The notes under the pieces were generated by a model that saw nothing but the letters and a program-made list of their open reading frames with translations, did not search any database and was not told the DNA's origin. The translations under genes and the position numbers were made by a program. Source: Bacteroides sp. (GTDB lineage: Bacteria; Bacteroidota; Bacteroidia; Bacteroidales; Bacteroidaceae). From it: a stretch of 40,777 nt of DNA. How positions within the stretch are numbered: the stretch's first letter is position 1; each line of letters begins with the position of its first letter. The stretch spans positions 1-40,777 of the forward strand of contig SUXX01000016.1 of NCBI GenBank assembly GCA_015060735.1. The letters run 5' to 3'. This document shows, in pieces, positions 1 to 8,178 of this stretch.

Positions 1-57
1 ACAGGGCACAATTCAAGCTGCAAAGTAACATATAAATTTCCCGAATATATGGCTTAA
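1..57 (+). CDS. Possible 3' end of an upstream gene (partial)
   Basis: Frame 1 is open from the window edge to a TAA at 55-57 and encodes 18 residues ending KFPEYMA. The other two forward frames close earlier. The product cannot be recognised from so short a tail, and an open stretch this short could arise by chance. If real, it ends about 80 bp before the promoter of the next gene, so it would be a separate transcription unit. Confidence 0.25.
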   Translation, partial: TGHNSSCKVTYKFPEYMA

Positions 58-137
58 TAGTAAAACAGGCTTACAATTTAAGAGGGTGTGAAAATAGCTT
101 GGGGTACTTGTTTGCGTCAATCAGAGTGGCTGTTTTC

Positions 138-168
138 TTGGAAGGATGGAAAACAAATTGTATCTTTG
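138..168 (+). promoter_or_regulatory. Bacteroidetes-type promoter for the PqqD-like gene
   Basis: A TTG at 138-140 is followed after 20 nt by TATCTTTG at 161-168, a full match to the TAnnTTTG -7 consensus of Bacteroides. The start codon lies 26 bp downstream, so the leader would be short. Confidence 0.6.
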
Positions 169-193
169 TCCAATCAATTAAATAGACAAAAAA

Positions 194-460
194 ATGAAGA
201 TTAAATCAATGTATAAAGTTCGTCAGGTAGCTGGCGAAAATTTGGTAGTGGGTCAAGGGCGACTGAATGCAGATATGACCAAGGTAATTTCACTGAATGA
301 CACTGCGGTGTTGTTGTGGAAAGAATTGGCAGGTAAAGATTTTACTTGCGAAGATGCAGCAGAGGTGCTTGTAACAACTTATGGTATAGATAAGGAACGT
401 GCCATGGCTGATGCGAACCATTGGATTGAAAAAATGAAAGAATGCAATATCGTTGAATAA
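194..460 (+). CDS. PqqD-family peptide-binding protein
   Basis: An 88-residue protein with the PqqD fold signature: an N-terminal beta-rich part (a LNADMTKVISLNDTAVLLW-like core, residues about 25-43) followed by helices with a 'C.DAAEVL...YGID...A..D...WI..M' pattern. PqqD proteins bind precursor peptides and present them to radical-SAM or other modifying enzymes, and free-standing copies also occur in Bacteroidetes. No precursor peptide or radical-SAM gene is visible here, but upstream sequence is cut off. The ATG at 194 sits a short distance after a good promoter. It is followed by a terminator-like hairpin and a convergent gene, so it seems monocistronic or last in its unit. Family call is good; its partner is unknown. 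Confidence 0.75.
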   Translation: MKIKSMYKVRQVAGENLVVGQGRLNADMTKVISLNDTAVLLWKELAGKDFTCEDAAEVLVTTYGIDKERAMADANHWIEKMKECNIVE

Positions 461-466
461 TGTGAG

Positions 467-495
467 AGGGGGACGGCGTGATGTCGTTCCCTTTT
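467..495 (+). terminator. Likely terminator after the PqqD-like gene
   Basis: The arms AGGGGGACGGC and GTCGTTCCCTT pair over 11 positions (8 Watson-Crick, 3 G-U on the plus-strand RNA) around a short loop and run into a T-rich stretch. It lies between convergent genes. Confidence 0.5.
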
Positions 496-990
496 CTATT
501 TCTCTGCCAACTCAATTACTTCCAAATCCTTAAACTCACCCTTATCAATAGCCAAACGGATAAGTGTCCGCACTTTGTGGAAACCATAAATACCTGCCGC
601 TCCAGGATTGATGTAGAGCATGTTCAGGGTTTTATCATACTGTACCTTTAATATATGCGAGTGTCCGCACACGAATAGTCGGGGTGGACGAACAAACAAC
701 CTCTGACGAATGGAAGCATCGTAACGACCAGGGTAGCCACCGATATGTTTGATAAGTACATCCGTTTCTTCAACGGTAAATCGGTCGAGTTGAGGATAAA
801 GGCGTCGGACATCGCCACCGTCAATATTGCCGTGTACGGCATGTAGGGGACGAAAAGCAGCCAATCGTTCGGCCACTTCCCAAGAACCAATGTCGCCAGC
901 ATGCCAAATCTCATCGCATTTGTCAAAATGCTTCAAATAGCGGTCATCCCAATAACCGTGGGTGTCAGAGAGAATACCAATTCTTGTCAT
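496..990 (-). CDS. YfcE/MJ0936-type metallophosphoesterase
   Basis: A 164-residue calcineurin-like phosphoesterase. The family's metal-binding motifs appear in order: SDTH (D9, H11), GD at residue 33, GNID (N55) and CGHSH near residue 110, followed by NPGA. The length is usual for the small YfcE/MJ0936 group, which are Mn-dependent phosphodiesterases of mostly unknown physiological substrate. No signal peptide, so cytoplasmic. It diverges from ppk1; its own -7 element (TATCTTTG on the minus strand, 1011-1018) almost abuts the -7 of ppk1. Family is certain, substrate is not. Confidence 0.9.
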   Translation of the reverse strand: MTRIGILSDTHGYWDDRYLKHFDKCDEIWHAGDIGSWEVAERLAAFRPLHAVHGNIDGGDVRRLYPQLDRFTVEETDVLIKHIGGYPGRYDASIRQRLFVRPPRLFVCGHSHILKVQYDKTLNMLYINPGAAGIYGFHKVRTLIRLAIDKGEFKDLEVIELAEK

Positions 991-997
991 AAAATGC

Positions 998-1028
998 TTG
1001 TTTGTTTCCGCAAAGATAGTTATTTTTG
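998..1028 (+). promoter_or_regulatory. ppk1 promoter with a back-to-back divergent -7 element
   Basis: Plus strand: TTG at 998-1000, 20 nt, then TATTTTTG at 1021-1028, 17 bp before the ppk1 ATG. Minus strand: TATCTTTG occupies 1011-1018, inside the plus-strand spacer, for the phosphoesterase gene; no convincing -33 was seen on that side. Two polymerases could not use these elements simultaneously. Confidence 0.55.
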
Positions 1029-1045
1029 AGCAAAACTAGCGAATC

Positions 1046-3097
1046 ATGGAAAGCAACTACAGATATTTCAATCGCGACATCAGCTGGTTGTCGTTTAACC
1101 ATCGGGTGTTGATGGAGGCTGCCGACCCTACTGTTCCCCTGTACGAACGGATTCACTTCATTGCGATTTATTCTAGCAATTTGGAGGAATATTATAAGGT
1201 ACGTGTGGCCGAACATAAGGCAGTAGCTCGCGGAGGGTATAGCGAAGATATGACTCAGGATGAGGCTGCCGAACTGATAGCTCGTATCACCGATGAAGTA
1301 AACCGTCAGTTGGAGGATCGTATCGGTATTTTTCAACATAGTATATTACCCGAACTTCGTCGCAATCGGATTGTTTTTTATCAGAGTAGACAGGATGTGG
1401 AACCAGCTCACGATAAGTTTATTGTGAACTATTTTCGTGAGGAGATTTTTCCGTATTTGCAGCCTGTCCCCGTAAGTAGAACCCGTGTGAAAGTCTTTTT
1501 AAGAGCCGACCGTTTATATCTTTGTACTCGCTTGATTAGAAAAGATAATGGGGCTACGGAATATTACATTATGAAGTTGCCGTACAGTAAAGTGCCTCGC
1601 TTCGTAGAATTGCCTATGTTGGACGGATACTATTACTTAATGTATATGGAGGATATCATCAAAACTAATATTGGAATGATGTTCCCCGGCTATGAGGTGG
1701 ATTGTAGTTATTGTTGTAAGATTTCGCGTGACGCTGATGTAATGGTAGACGATGCCCCCACAGATGAAGTGATGGTAGAGCAACTGAAGGAGAAGGTGAA
1801 ACGGCGTAAGATTGGAGCTGTAAGCCGGTTTGTGTACGATCGTAATATGCCTACTGACTTTTTAAACTATTTGACCGATGCCTTTGGAATTAGTCCCGAT
1901 GAATTGGTGCCTGGTGACAAGCATCTCAACTTGGAGGATTTGGCTAAACTGCCGAATCCTAATCCGAACTTGATAAAGTCATCTAAACCAGTGCCCATGA
2001 AGCTAGAGTGTTTAGGGAAGAAACAGAACGTGATGAAATATGTGGCCAAACATGACTTGCTGTTACATTATCCTTATCATTCGTTCGATCACTTCTTACA
2101 CTTCTTGTATGAGGCTGTTCACGACCGTTCAGTGGACGAAATCATGATTACGCAATACCGTGTGGCACCTCATTCCGAAGTAATCAACACATTGATAGCT
2201 GCCGCACAAAACGGGAAGCGGGTGACTGTATTCGTGGAGTTGAAAGCTCGTTTTGACGAGGAAAACAATCTGGCTACGGCCGAGCGGATGCGAAGAGCCG
2301 GTATCCATATCATTTATAGTATGAAGGGCTTGAAAGTACACGCTAAGGTGGCTCTTGTACTTCGTCGTTCGAAAGATGGGAAGCCTAAGACGAGTTATGC
2401 CTATATCAGTACCGGTAATTTTAACGAGAAGACGGCCACGGTATATGCCGATACTGCTATTGTGACTTCGAATGCAGAGGTGGTAGATGATTTACACACA
2501 CTTTTTGGTCTACTTCGTCGTGAGGTGAATGAACCGGAATTTCGCCATTTGTTAGTGCCGCGTTTTAATTTGCTTCCAAGGCTTATGAAATTGCTGGAAT
2601 TCGAGAAGGCCGAAGCTTTGGCTGGCCGAAAGGCTTACATCATCCTCAAAATGAATGCTTTGCAAGACCCTGCAATGATAGACGAACTTTATCGGGCTAG
2701 TCAGGCAGGAGTGAAGATTGATTTGATCGTACGTGGAATTTGCTGTCTAATTCCTGGCCAACCTTACAGTCGGAACATTCGCATTACCCGTATCGTGGAT
2801 GGTTATTTGGAACATGCTCGCGTATGGTATTTTCATCATGGAGGTGAGCAACTAGTTTTCCTTGGCTCACCCGATTGGATGAAACGGAACCTTTACCGAC
2901 GTATTGAGGCGGTAACACCTATACTTGACTCAGACTTAAAACAAGAGATATTGGATATGCTCCATATCCAATTGGCTGATAATCGTAAGGCTGTTTGGGT
3001 AGATGCTGAATTGCGGAACGTCTATAAGAAAAATGATGAAAAACCAGTACAGGCTCAAAGAACATTCTTTGAGTATCTGAGGACGAAGAATCGATGA
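1046..3097 (+). CDS. ppk1: Polyphosphate kinase 1
   Basis: A 683-residue PPK1, which reversibly transfers the ATP gamma-phosphate to inorganic polyphosphate. The N-terminal domain starts with the typical YFNRDISWLSFNHRVL segment and continues with SSNLEEYYKVRVAEHK. The C-terminal half holds the two PLD-like catalytic modules, with the expected phosphorylated histidine in GLKVHAK (H432) and the second conserved histidine in LEHARVW (H590). Length is close to the family norm, and the ATG is well placed after a consensus promoter. It ends 12 bp before a strong inverted repeat that probably terminates it. Polyphosphate is linked to stress survival. No ppx gene is adjacent. Confidence 0.96.
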   Translation: MESNYRYFNRDISWLSFNHRVLMEAADPTVPLYERIHFIAIYSSNLEEYYKVRVAEHKAVARGGYSEDMTQDEAAELIARITDEVNRQLEDRIGIFQHSILPELRRNRIVFYQSRQDVEPAHDKFIVNYFREEIFPYLQPVPVSRTRVKVFLRADRLYLCTRLIRKDNGATEYYIMKLPYSKVPRFVELPMLDGYYYLMYMEDIIKTNIGMMFPGYEVDCSYCCKISRDADVMVDDAPTDEVMVEQLKEKVKRRKIGAVSRFVYDRNMPTDFLNYLTDAFGISPDELVPGDKHLNLEDLAKLPNPNPNLIKSSKPVPMKLECLGKKQNVMKYVAKHDLLLHYPYHSFDHFLHFLYEAVHDRSVDEIMITQYRVAPHSEVINTLIAAAQNGKRVTVFVELKARFDEENNLATAERMRRAGIHIIYSMKGLKVHAKVALVLRRSKDGKPKTSYAYISTGNFNEKTATVYADTAIVTSNAEVVDDLHTLFGLLRREVNEPEFRHLLVPRFNLLPRLMKLLEFEKAEALAGRKAYIILKMNALQDPAMIDELYRASQAGVKIDLIVRGICCLIPGQPYSRNIRITRIVDGYLEHARVWYFHHGGEQLVFLGSPDWMKRNLYRRIEAVTPILDSDLKQEILDMLHIQLADNRKAVWVDAELRNVYKKNDEKPVQAQRTFFEYLRTKNR

Positions 3098-3108
3098 TAA
3101 ATTGTTTA

Positions 3109-3143
3109 AAATAGCGGGAACTTTGCAAAGGATCCCGCTATTT
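3109..3143. terminator. Inverted repeat between convergent genes, probable bidirectional terminator
   Basis: The perfect 11-bp arms AAATAGCGGGA and TCCCGCTATTT flank a 13-nt loop that is itself partly palindromic (CTTTGCAAAG). The U-tract is short (TTT) on both sides, but the site lies exactly between the stops of ppk1 and the cytidylate-kinase-like gene. Confidence 0.55.
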
Positions 3144-3160
3144 GACTATAATCAAGGAGC

Positions 3161-3790
3161 TTACAATCCCAATTTATGTTTCACGAACTGAAGAATATAT
3201 TCCACTGTTCGGTCGATACCCATTACCGATGAATCCACACATAGATGATAGGTCGAAGCTGCTCCCCAAGTTTTGTAACTATAATAGTTATAGTATGCCG
3301 AACGCTTCTTATCCGCTTTCTCTATCATTTCTTCGGCTTGTTCTTCGGAGATGTCATGTAGACCCATCAACCGTTCGATGCGGGCTTCCTTTGATGCGGA
3401 AATGAAGATGTTGACATGTCTCGGATGATCTCGCAGGATGTAGTCGGCACATCGTCCAACGAACAAACACGATTGGTTTTCAGCCAATTGTCGGATGACA
3501 TCACTTTGGATTTTGAACAACGAATCGTTATTCAAGAACGATCCGTAGGGCAGAGTTCCATCGCTGATGAACGGGAAACGTCCGCCGAATAGTCCACCGA
3601 GCATGGTCTGTTGTGCTCGCTCATCGGCCTTTTCAAAGAATTCCTTGCACAGACCACTTTCGTCAGATGCCAGCTTGATAAGCTCTTTGTCGAAGAAGGC
3701 GATGTTCAGGGCTTTGGCGAGCTTTTCGCCGATTTCTTTACCGCCGCTGCCTAGCTGGCGGCCTAGGTTGATAACATAATGGTCGTTCAT
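3161..3790 (-). CDS. Cytidylate kinase-like family protein
   Basis: A 209-residue P-loop kinase-like protein. The N-terminus carries GRQLGSGGKEIGEKLA, the modified Walker A loop of the cytidylate-kinase-like family (PF13189), followed by FFDKELI. Later segments include LFVGRCADYIL and VNIFISASKEARIERL, matching the NMP-kinase core and LID region. This family is distinct from genuine Cmk and its substrate is not firmly established. It starts 55 bp downstream of the MATE gene, with a palindromic repeat between them, so it may be the last gene of a unit with the MATE exporter and the PHP lipoprotein. Confidence 0.85.
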   Translation of the reverse strand: MNDHYVINLGRQLGSGGKEIGEKLAKALNIAFFDKELIKLASDESGLCKEFFEKADERAQQTMLGGLFGGRFPFISDGTLPYGSFLNNDSLFKIQSDVIRQLAENQSCLFVGRCADYILRDHPRHVNIFISASKEARIERLMGLHDISEEQAEEMIEKADKKRSAYYNYYSYKTWGAASTYHLCVDSSVMGIDRTVEYILQFVKHKLGL

Positions 3791-3811
3791 GGTGTGTAAT
3801 TTATTTTTTCA

Positions 3812-3881
3812 TCACCGAATACACAGAGTTTCACCATTTTTTTATTTAAAACTTTGTGTGACTCCGTATACTCTGTGGTGA
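3812..3881. repeat. Dispersed palindrome, CACAGATTACACAG family (diverged copy)
   Basis: Runs from TCACCGAATACACAGAG to ACTCTGTGGTGA with inverted arms and an A/T loop. It is a degenerate relative of the near-perfect element at 10826-10898. It covers the last codons and stop of the MATE gene. Confidence 0.6.
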
Positions 3882-5234
3882 GTTATTATAATTCATTTTA
3901 AACGCTTTCATCTGTTTGTATAGCAATACTGCAGCTACGATACTTGCCACCAAGTCGCTGATAGGCATGCTCCACCAGATACCTGCCGCTCCCATAAAGC
4001 GAGGCAGGAAGATGAGACACGGAAGCAGGAACAACAACTGACGGGTAAGCGAAAGGAAGATGGCCTTGTTCGCCATACCGATACTCTGGAAGAAATTCGA
4101 CGTCACCATCTGAAAGCCCACGATAGGGAAGAACAATACAACGATGCGGAATCCATCGGCCGCTCGGCTTATGAGCCCTTCATCTGTGGTAAACAATCGT
4201 ACAGCTATTCCCGGCATCAATTCGCCTACCAAAAAAGTTAGTGTGGTAATGGCCGTAGCTCCCCAAATGGAGAGTTTCAGCACTCGGGTTACACGGTCAA
4301 ATTGTTGTGCCCCGAAATTGTACCCGGCAATGGGTTGCATGCCTTGGGTAATACCCATTACAATCATCACGCAGATGAATACCAGCCGGTTTACAATGCC
4401 ATAGGCCCCGATGGCTAAGTCACCGTCATATTCCTTTAATCCTTTATTGATAAAAATAACGATGAAACATGAAGCTACGTTCATGCAGAATGGTGACAAC
4501 CCGATGGCGATGATATTCTTCACTATCTTGCTTTGCAGATGATAGATACCCCTTCGCAAATGTAACAATTCGTTCTTGTCCATCAAAATTCTCAGTTGCC
4601 AAATCAAAGAAATGACTTGTGCAATAACGGTGGCTATGGCTGCTCCTCGGATGCCCCATCCAAAACCATAAATGAAAATCGGGTCGAGGATGGTATTGAT
4701 GACCACGGTATTAATCGTTGCATACATCGCCTTTTGTGGATGTCCCGAAGCACGGAGTACGGCATTTAATCCGAAGTACATGTGCGAAAAGACATTCCCG
4801 AACAAGATGATTTCCATGTAATCACGGGCATATCCGACGGTGTCGGCACTTGCTCCGAAGAAGTATAGAATCGGGTTAAGGAATATCAACGTAATAATGG
4901 AGAAAGCGATACCGATAATAAGATTTAAGGTGATGACATTGCCCAACACTGTTTGTGCTGTGGAGTAGTCACGTTGTCCCAGCTTGACAGAGATGAGTGT
5001 GGAGGCTCCCACACCCACCATTGCTCCGAATGCCGCTCCTAAGTTCATGAACGGGAAGGTGATGGCCAAACCGGAAATGGCGAGCGGACCTACACCTTGC
5101 CCAATGAAAATACTGTCCACCATATTATATATAGAGGATGCGGTCATTGCGATGATGGCCGGTATGGCATACTGCATCAGCAGCTTGCCAATGGGTTGCG
5201 TACCCAGTTCGGTAGCGTTTCTTTTCTGTGCCAT
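3846..5234 (-). CDS. MATE family efflux transporter
   Basis: A 462-residue polytopic protein with about 12 hydrophobic segments arranged as two six-helix halves. The first begins PIGKLLMQYAIPAIIAM, with MVDSIFIGQGVG, GVGASTLISVKLGQ and NTILDPIFIYGFGWGIRGAA, all typical of the MATE/DinF-like drug and metabolite:cation antiporters. It lies 13 bp downstream of the PHP lipoprotein gene, so the two are probably co-transcribed. The last 11 residues (452-462, SPQSIRSHTKF) are encoded by the palindromic repeat at 3812-3881, so the native C-terminus probably ended near MNYNN and the tail is an acquired extension. Substrate cannot be inferred. Confidence 0.93.
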   Translation of the reverse strand: MAQKRNATELGTQPIGKLLMQYAIPAIIAMTASSIYNMVDSIFIGQGVGPLAISGLAITFPFMNLGAAFGAMVGVGASTLISVKLGQRDYSTAQTVLGNVITLNLIIGIAFSIITLIFLNPILYFFGASADTVGYARDYMEIILFGNVFSHMYFGLNAVLRASGHPQKAMYATINTVVINTILDPIFIYGFGWGIRGAAIATVIAQVISLIWQLRILMDKNELLHLRRGIYHLQSKIVKNIIAIGLSPFCMNVASCFIVIFINKGLKEYDGDLAIGAYGIVNRLVFICVMIVMGITQGMQPIAGYNFGAQQFDRVTRVLKLSIWGATAITTLTFLVGELMPGIAVRLFTTDEGLISRAADGFRIVVLFFPIVGFQMVTSNFFQSIGMANKAIFLSLTRQLLFLLPCLIFLPRFMGAAGIWWSMPISDLVASIVAAVLLYKQMKAFKMNYNNSPQSIRSHTKF

Positions 5235-5247
5235 ATAAGTTTATTCG

Positions 5248-6624
5248 TTAATCGAAATGGTTATAGATGACCACGGGGCGTGTCTTGCGGATGCTCATCG
5301 TAGGGAACCAAAGGTCGTCTTTGGTAATACCGCATTGATTGATGGCTTCGATGCAATATTCTAGTTTGCCGAAGTTAGCATCTACATTGTTTGTCCCGAA
5401 AGTAAACTTCAAACCACGATCCTTGGCCATTTGGATAATTTTCAGGCTAGGAATCTTGTAACGTGGATTAATTTCGAGAGCTATCTGATGTTTCTCCATG
5501 ACATCCAGCACACGATTGATACGTTCGTCAGTCCAATATTTATCATAGTCGGTCTGCATGTCTTCAGGGATGTAGGTAGGGTTAGCAAAGATGTCGGCCG
5601 GTTCATTGGTTAGAATCTTAACGGTTTGATCAACAATTTGTTCCATGTATTGTTCCTTGCTTACACCGTCATAATGCACTTCTTCGGCTCGATAGATGCG
5701 TGAATTTCGGTTTTTATGGTCCATGATAGTCATTGCATCCGTAAAAAGATAGTCAAAAATACCGAGTGCTTCTTGCGAGAAGGTGGCAGTCCATTTTCGA
5801 CCTTCGCCTTGTACACCGCAAAGGAACGGTAAGGGTTTTACTTCGTCGTAGTATTCGTACACTTCCTTATCGTCGGCAAGCATGCGTCCTACACCTCCTT
5901 CACCGGCATTCGGAGCTACACCGTAGTTGATACCGTAGTTCATGGAGAGGGCATGGGCAATCTCTTTGGTCAAACCACCCTTCAAGTGAACGTGGTAATC
6001 AATCACCGGGAAATTCTGTTGCTGTAAACGGATGATGGCATCGGTTTGTTCATTAACCGGTGGCAGGGTATCGTTTGGATTCACGGCATCGGCTTCCAAT
6101 GGAGTAATGGTTACGTTACGGAATTGTACCGTTCCTTGTTTTCCCTTCATTACGATGTCACCTTTGCCCAACAACCGCTTGGCGTATGCTTCGATACGGT
6201 AAGGGTTAGCTGGTTCTGTGTAGCACACCACGTCTGTTCCATTGATTTTTACGGCGATGTTCTGCTTTCGTACAGCCACTTCAAAATCAAACCATTGGCC
6301 ATCTTCAGCTAGCGAACGATAGAGGTTGCGGACAGATGAAAGACTACCTGTCTTTGGAGTGCCGTCGATGGCTCCGTTGCGGAACAATACTTCATAGCCA
6401 CTCTCCCCGTCAGTGTGGAAAAGAAGTGCTGCTTCAGCTCCTTCTTCGGTCATAGCCTGTCCTGTCAGGATAAAGTTTTGGAATTCTTCTCTGGCTTTCC
6501 ATGAGTCACCGGGAGTAAGGGTGAATTCTTGGTTCTTGTTAGAAGAACAAGAAAGGAGTGTCATGCTGATGCATAAACAGGCTGCAAAGCGTGTCAGCCA
6601 ACCATTGATAATGTGAGTCTTCAT
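5248..6624 (-). CDS. Lipoprotein with DUF1080-like and PHP-like domains
   Basis: 458 residues. An N-terminal signal with lipobox TLLSC marks an SPII lipoprotein. Residues about 35-180 look like a DUF1080/concanavalin-type sugar-binding or hydrolase domain (AEAALLFHTDGESGYEVLFRNG, GQWFDFEVAVRKQNIAVKING, VQFRNVTITPLE). Residues about 205-458 resemble a PHP phosphoesterase-type barrel, with an HVH metal motif in DYHVHLKGGLT and later LEINPRYKIPS, FTFGTNNVD and a terminal YNHFD. The combination suggests an enzyme acting outside the cytoplasm; substrate and activity are unknown. A -7 element TATATTTG lies on its strand at 6656-6663. The MATE gene follows after 13 bp, suggesting a functional link. 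Confidence 0.75.
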   Translation of the reverse strand: MKTHIINGWLTRFAACLCISMTLLSCSSNKNQEFTLTPGDSWKAREEFQNFILTGQAMTEEGAEAALLFHTDGESGYEVLFRNGAIDGTPKTGSLSSVRNLYRSLAEDGQWFDFEVAVRKQNIAVKINGTDVVCYTEPANPYRIEAYAKRLLGKGDIVMKGKQGTVQFRNVTITPLEADAVNPNDTLPPVNEQTDAIIRLQQQNFPVIDYHVHLKGGLTKEIAHALSMNYGINYGVAPNAGEGGVGRMLADDKEVYEYYDEVKPLPFLCGVQGEGRKWTATFSQEALGIFDYLFTDAMTIMDHKNRNSRIYRAEEVHYDGVSKEQYMEQIVDQTVKILTNEPADIFANPTYIPEDMQTDYDKYWTDERINRVLDVMEKHQIALEINPRYKIPSLKIIQMAKDRGLKFTFGTNNVDANFGKLEYCIEAINQCGITKDDLWFPTMSIRKTRPVVIYNHFD

Positions 6625-6655
6625 AAATTGTAAGATTAAAGTTGATTTCGTAGTA

Positions 6656-6682
6656 CAAATATAGTAATTTTATCTATCTTTG
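6656..6682. promoter_or_regulatory. Divergent -7 elements between the PHP lipoprotein and the subtilase
   Basis: The minus strand has TATATTTG at 6656-6663 (upstream of the lipoprotein gene). The plus strand has TATCTTTG at 6675-6682, 24 bp before the subtilase ATG. Both match TAnnTTTG; no clear -33 element was seen for either. Confidence 0.4.
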
Positions 6683-6706
6683 TTCTAATTCTTAAAATAG
6701 ATATAT

Positions 6707-8077
6707 ATGATGAAGCTAAAATTAATCTCATTAGGATGCTTGATGGCCCTCGCAATGGGGCAGGTTTCTGCTGAAAAGACCTACAAGTATCGTGTAAACT
6801 TGAAAGATAAGGAAGGTACTGCCTTCACAGTTGATAAACCTCAGAAGTTTTTGTCCGAACGGGCTTTGGAACGTAGAAAACGCCAAAACCTGCCGATAGA
6901 CGAGACCGATTTGCCGGTGAGCCGTGTGTATGTAAAAGAATTAACGGGTACGGGTGCCAAATTAATCACTACCAGCAAATGGAACAATACGGTGGTGCTC
7001 GAGGTTTCTGATACCACATTGATGGATAAGGTTGCCGATATGTCTTTTGTGACGGGTGTAAAGAAGGTGTGGACTTCTCCTGACAGTATTCCACCTCGTA
7101 ATGCTGATCGCAAGAAGGATGTGACGAACGAAATTGAAAAGACCGATGGCTATTACGGAAAGGCTCTCCAACAGATTGCCATCCACGGTGGCGATAGTCT
7201 TCATGCGGCAGGATTTGCCGGTAAAGGCATGCATGTGGCCGTTATTGATGCCGGTTTTTATAATGTCGATGCCATCAAACTATTCGAAGAAATGGATTTG
7301 CTTGGTACTCGTGACTTTGTGAACCCCGCTTCGGATATCTATGCTGAGAACGGTCACGGCATGATGGTACTTTCGTGTATGGCAGCCAATGCCAAGGAGG
7401 CTTTTGTTGGAACTGCTCCCGAGGCTTCGTTTTGGTTGCTTCGTAGTGAGGATGCTGATACCGAACAGCCTGTGGAAGAGGATTATTGGGCAGCAGCCAT
7501 CGAATTTGCTGATAGTGTTGGAGTAGACGTGGTGAATACTTCATTAGGTTACCATTCCTTTGATGAAGGTTTTGGGGGTTATCGTTACCGCGACCTCGAT
7601 GGTCATACTTCATTGATGTCACACTCTGCTTCCATGGCAGCCGATAAGGGTGTGATTGTCGTGTGCAGTGCCGGTAACTCCGGTCGCGACTCGTGGAAGA
7701 AGATGACTCCTCCGGGCGATTCAGAAAATGTATTGACGGTCGGTGCTTTGAACAAGGAACTGGTAAATGCCGAGTTCTCGTCCATCGGTCACACTTCAGA
7801 CGGTCGTATCAAGCCCGATGTAATGGCGATTGGTGTCGGTTCGGTGGTTTCTGGTCGGAAGGGAAATGTATCGAAGGGTAACGGTACTTCTTTCGCTTCG
7901 CCTATTATGTGTGGCATTGTGGCCTGTTTCTGGCAATCTTGTCCGTGGCTCACCGCCAAGGAAGTTATCAAGGCTGTTCAGCAAGCCGGTGACCGGGTGG
8001 ATTTCCCGGATAATATTTATGGTTATGGTGTGCCGAATCTTTGGAAGGCGTATCAAGAACAATTGAAAAATAAATAA
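6707..8077 (+). CDS. Secreted S8 family serine peptidase (subtilase)
   Basis: 456 residues. The N-terminus (MMKLKLISLGCLMALAMGQVSA) is a cleavable signal peptide. Residues about 24-130 look like an N-terminal prodomain. The catalytic triad of the subtilisin family is visible: D181 in VAVIDAGF, H217 in NGHGMMV and S395 in GTSFASP, with an oxyanion-type Asn in SAGNSG. It ends shortly after the catalytic domain (NIYGYGVPNLWKAYQ), with no secretion C-terminal sorting domain, so it is probably periplasmic or exported by another route. Downstream are a palindromic repeat and xseA. The substrate cannot be predicted. Confidence 0.92.
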   Translation: MMKLKLISLGCLMALAMGQVSAEKTYKYRVNLKDKEGTAFTVDKPQKFLSERALERRKRQNLPIDETDLPVSRVYVKELTGTGAKLITTSKWNNTVVLEVSDTTLMDKVADMSFVTGVKKVWTSPDSIPPRNADRKKDVTNEIEKTDGYYGKALQQIAIHGGDSLHAAGFAGKGMHVAVIDAGFYNVDAIKLFEEMDLLGTRDFVNPASDIYAENGHGMMVLSCMAANAKEAFVGTAPEASFWLLRSEDADTEQPVEEDYWAAAIEFADSVGVDVVNTSLGYHSFDEGFGGYRYRDLDGHTSLMSHSASMAADKGVIVVCSAGNSGRDSWKKMTPPGDSENVLTVGALNKELVNAEFSSIGHTSDGRIKPDVMAIGVGSVVSGRKGNVSKGNGTSFASPIMCGIVACFWQSCPWLTAKEVIKAVQQAGDRVDFPDNIYGYGVPNLWKAYQEQLKNK

Positions 8078-8083
8078 TTGTAA

Positions 8084-8163
8084 GTGTCATTCTGAGCATC
8101 GCGAAGAATCTGCATACATAAACGTGATTGTATTCAGATCCTTCACTTCGTTCAGGATGACAC
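8084..8163. repeat. Dispersed palindrome, TGTCATTCTGA family (copy 1)
   Basis: The left arm GTGTCATTCTGAGC...GAAGAATCTG and right arm CAGATCCTTCACTTCGTTCAGGATGACAC are imperfect inverted copies around a loop of about 20 nt. It fills almost the whole gap between the subtilase and xseA. Confidence 0.85.
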
Positions 8164-8178
8164 AATATTGATTATATA

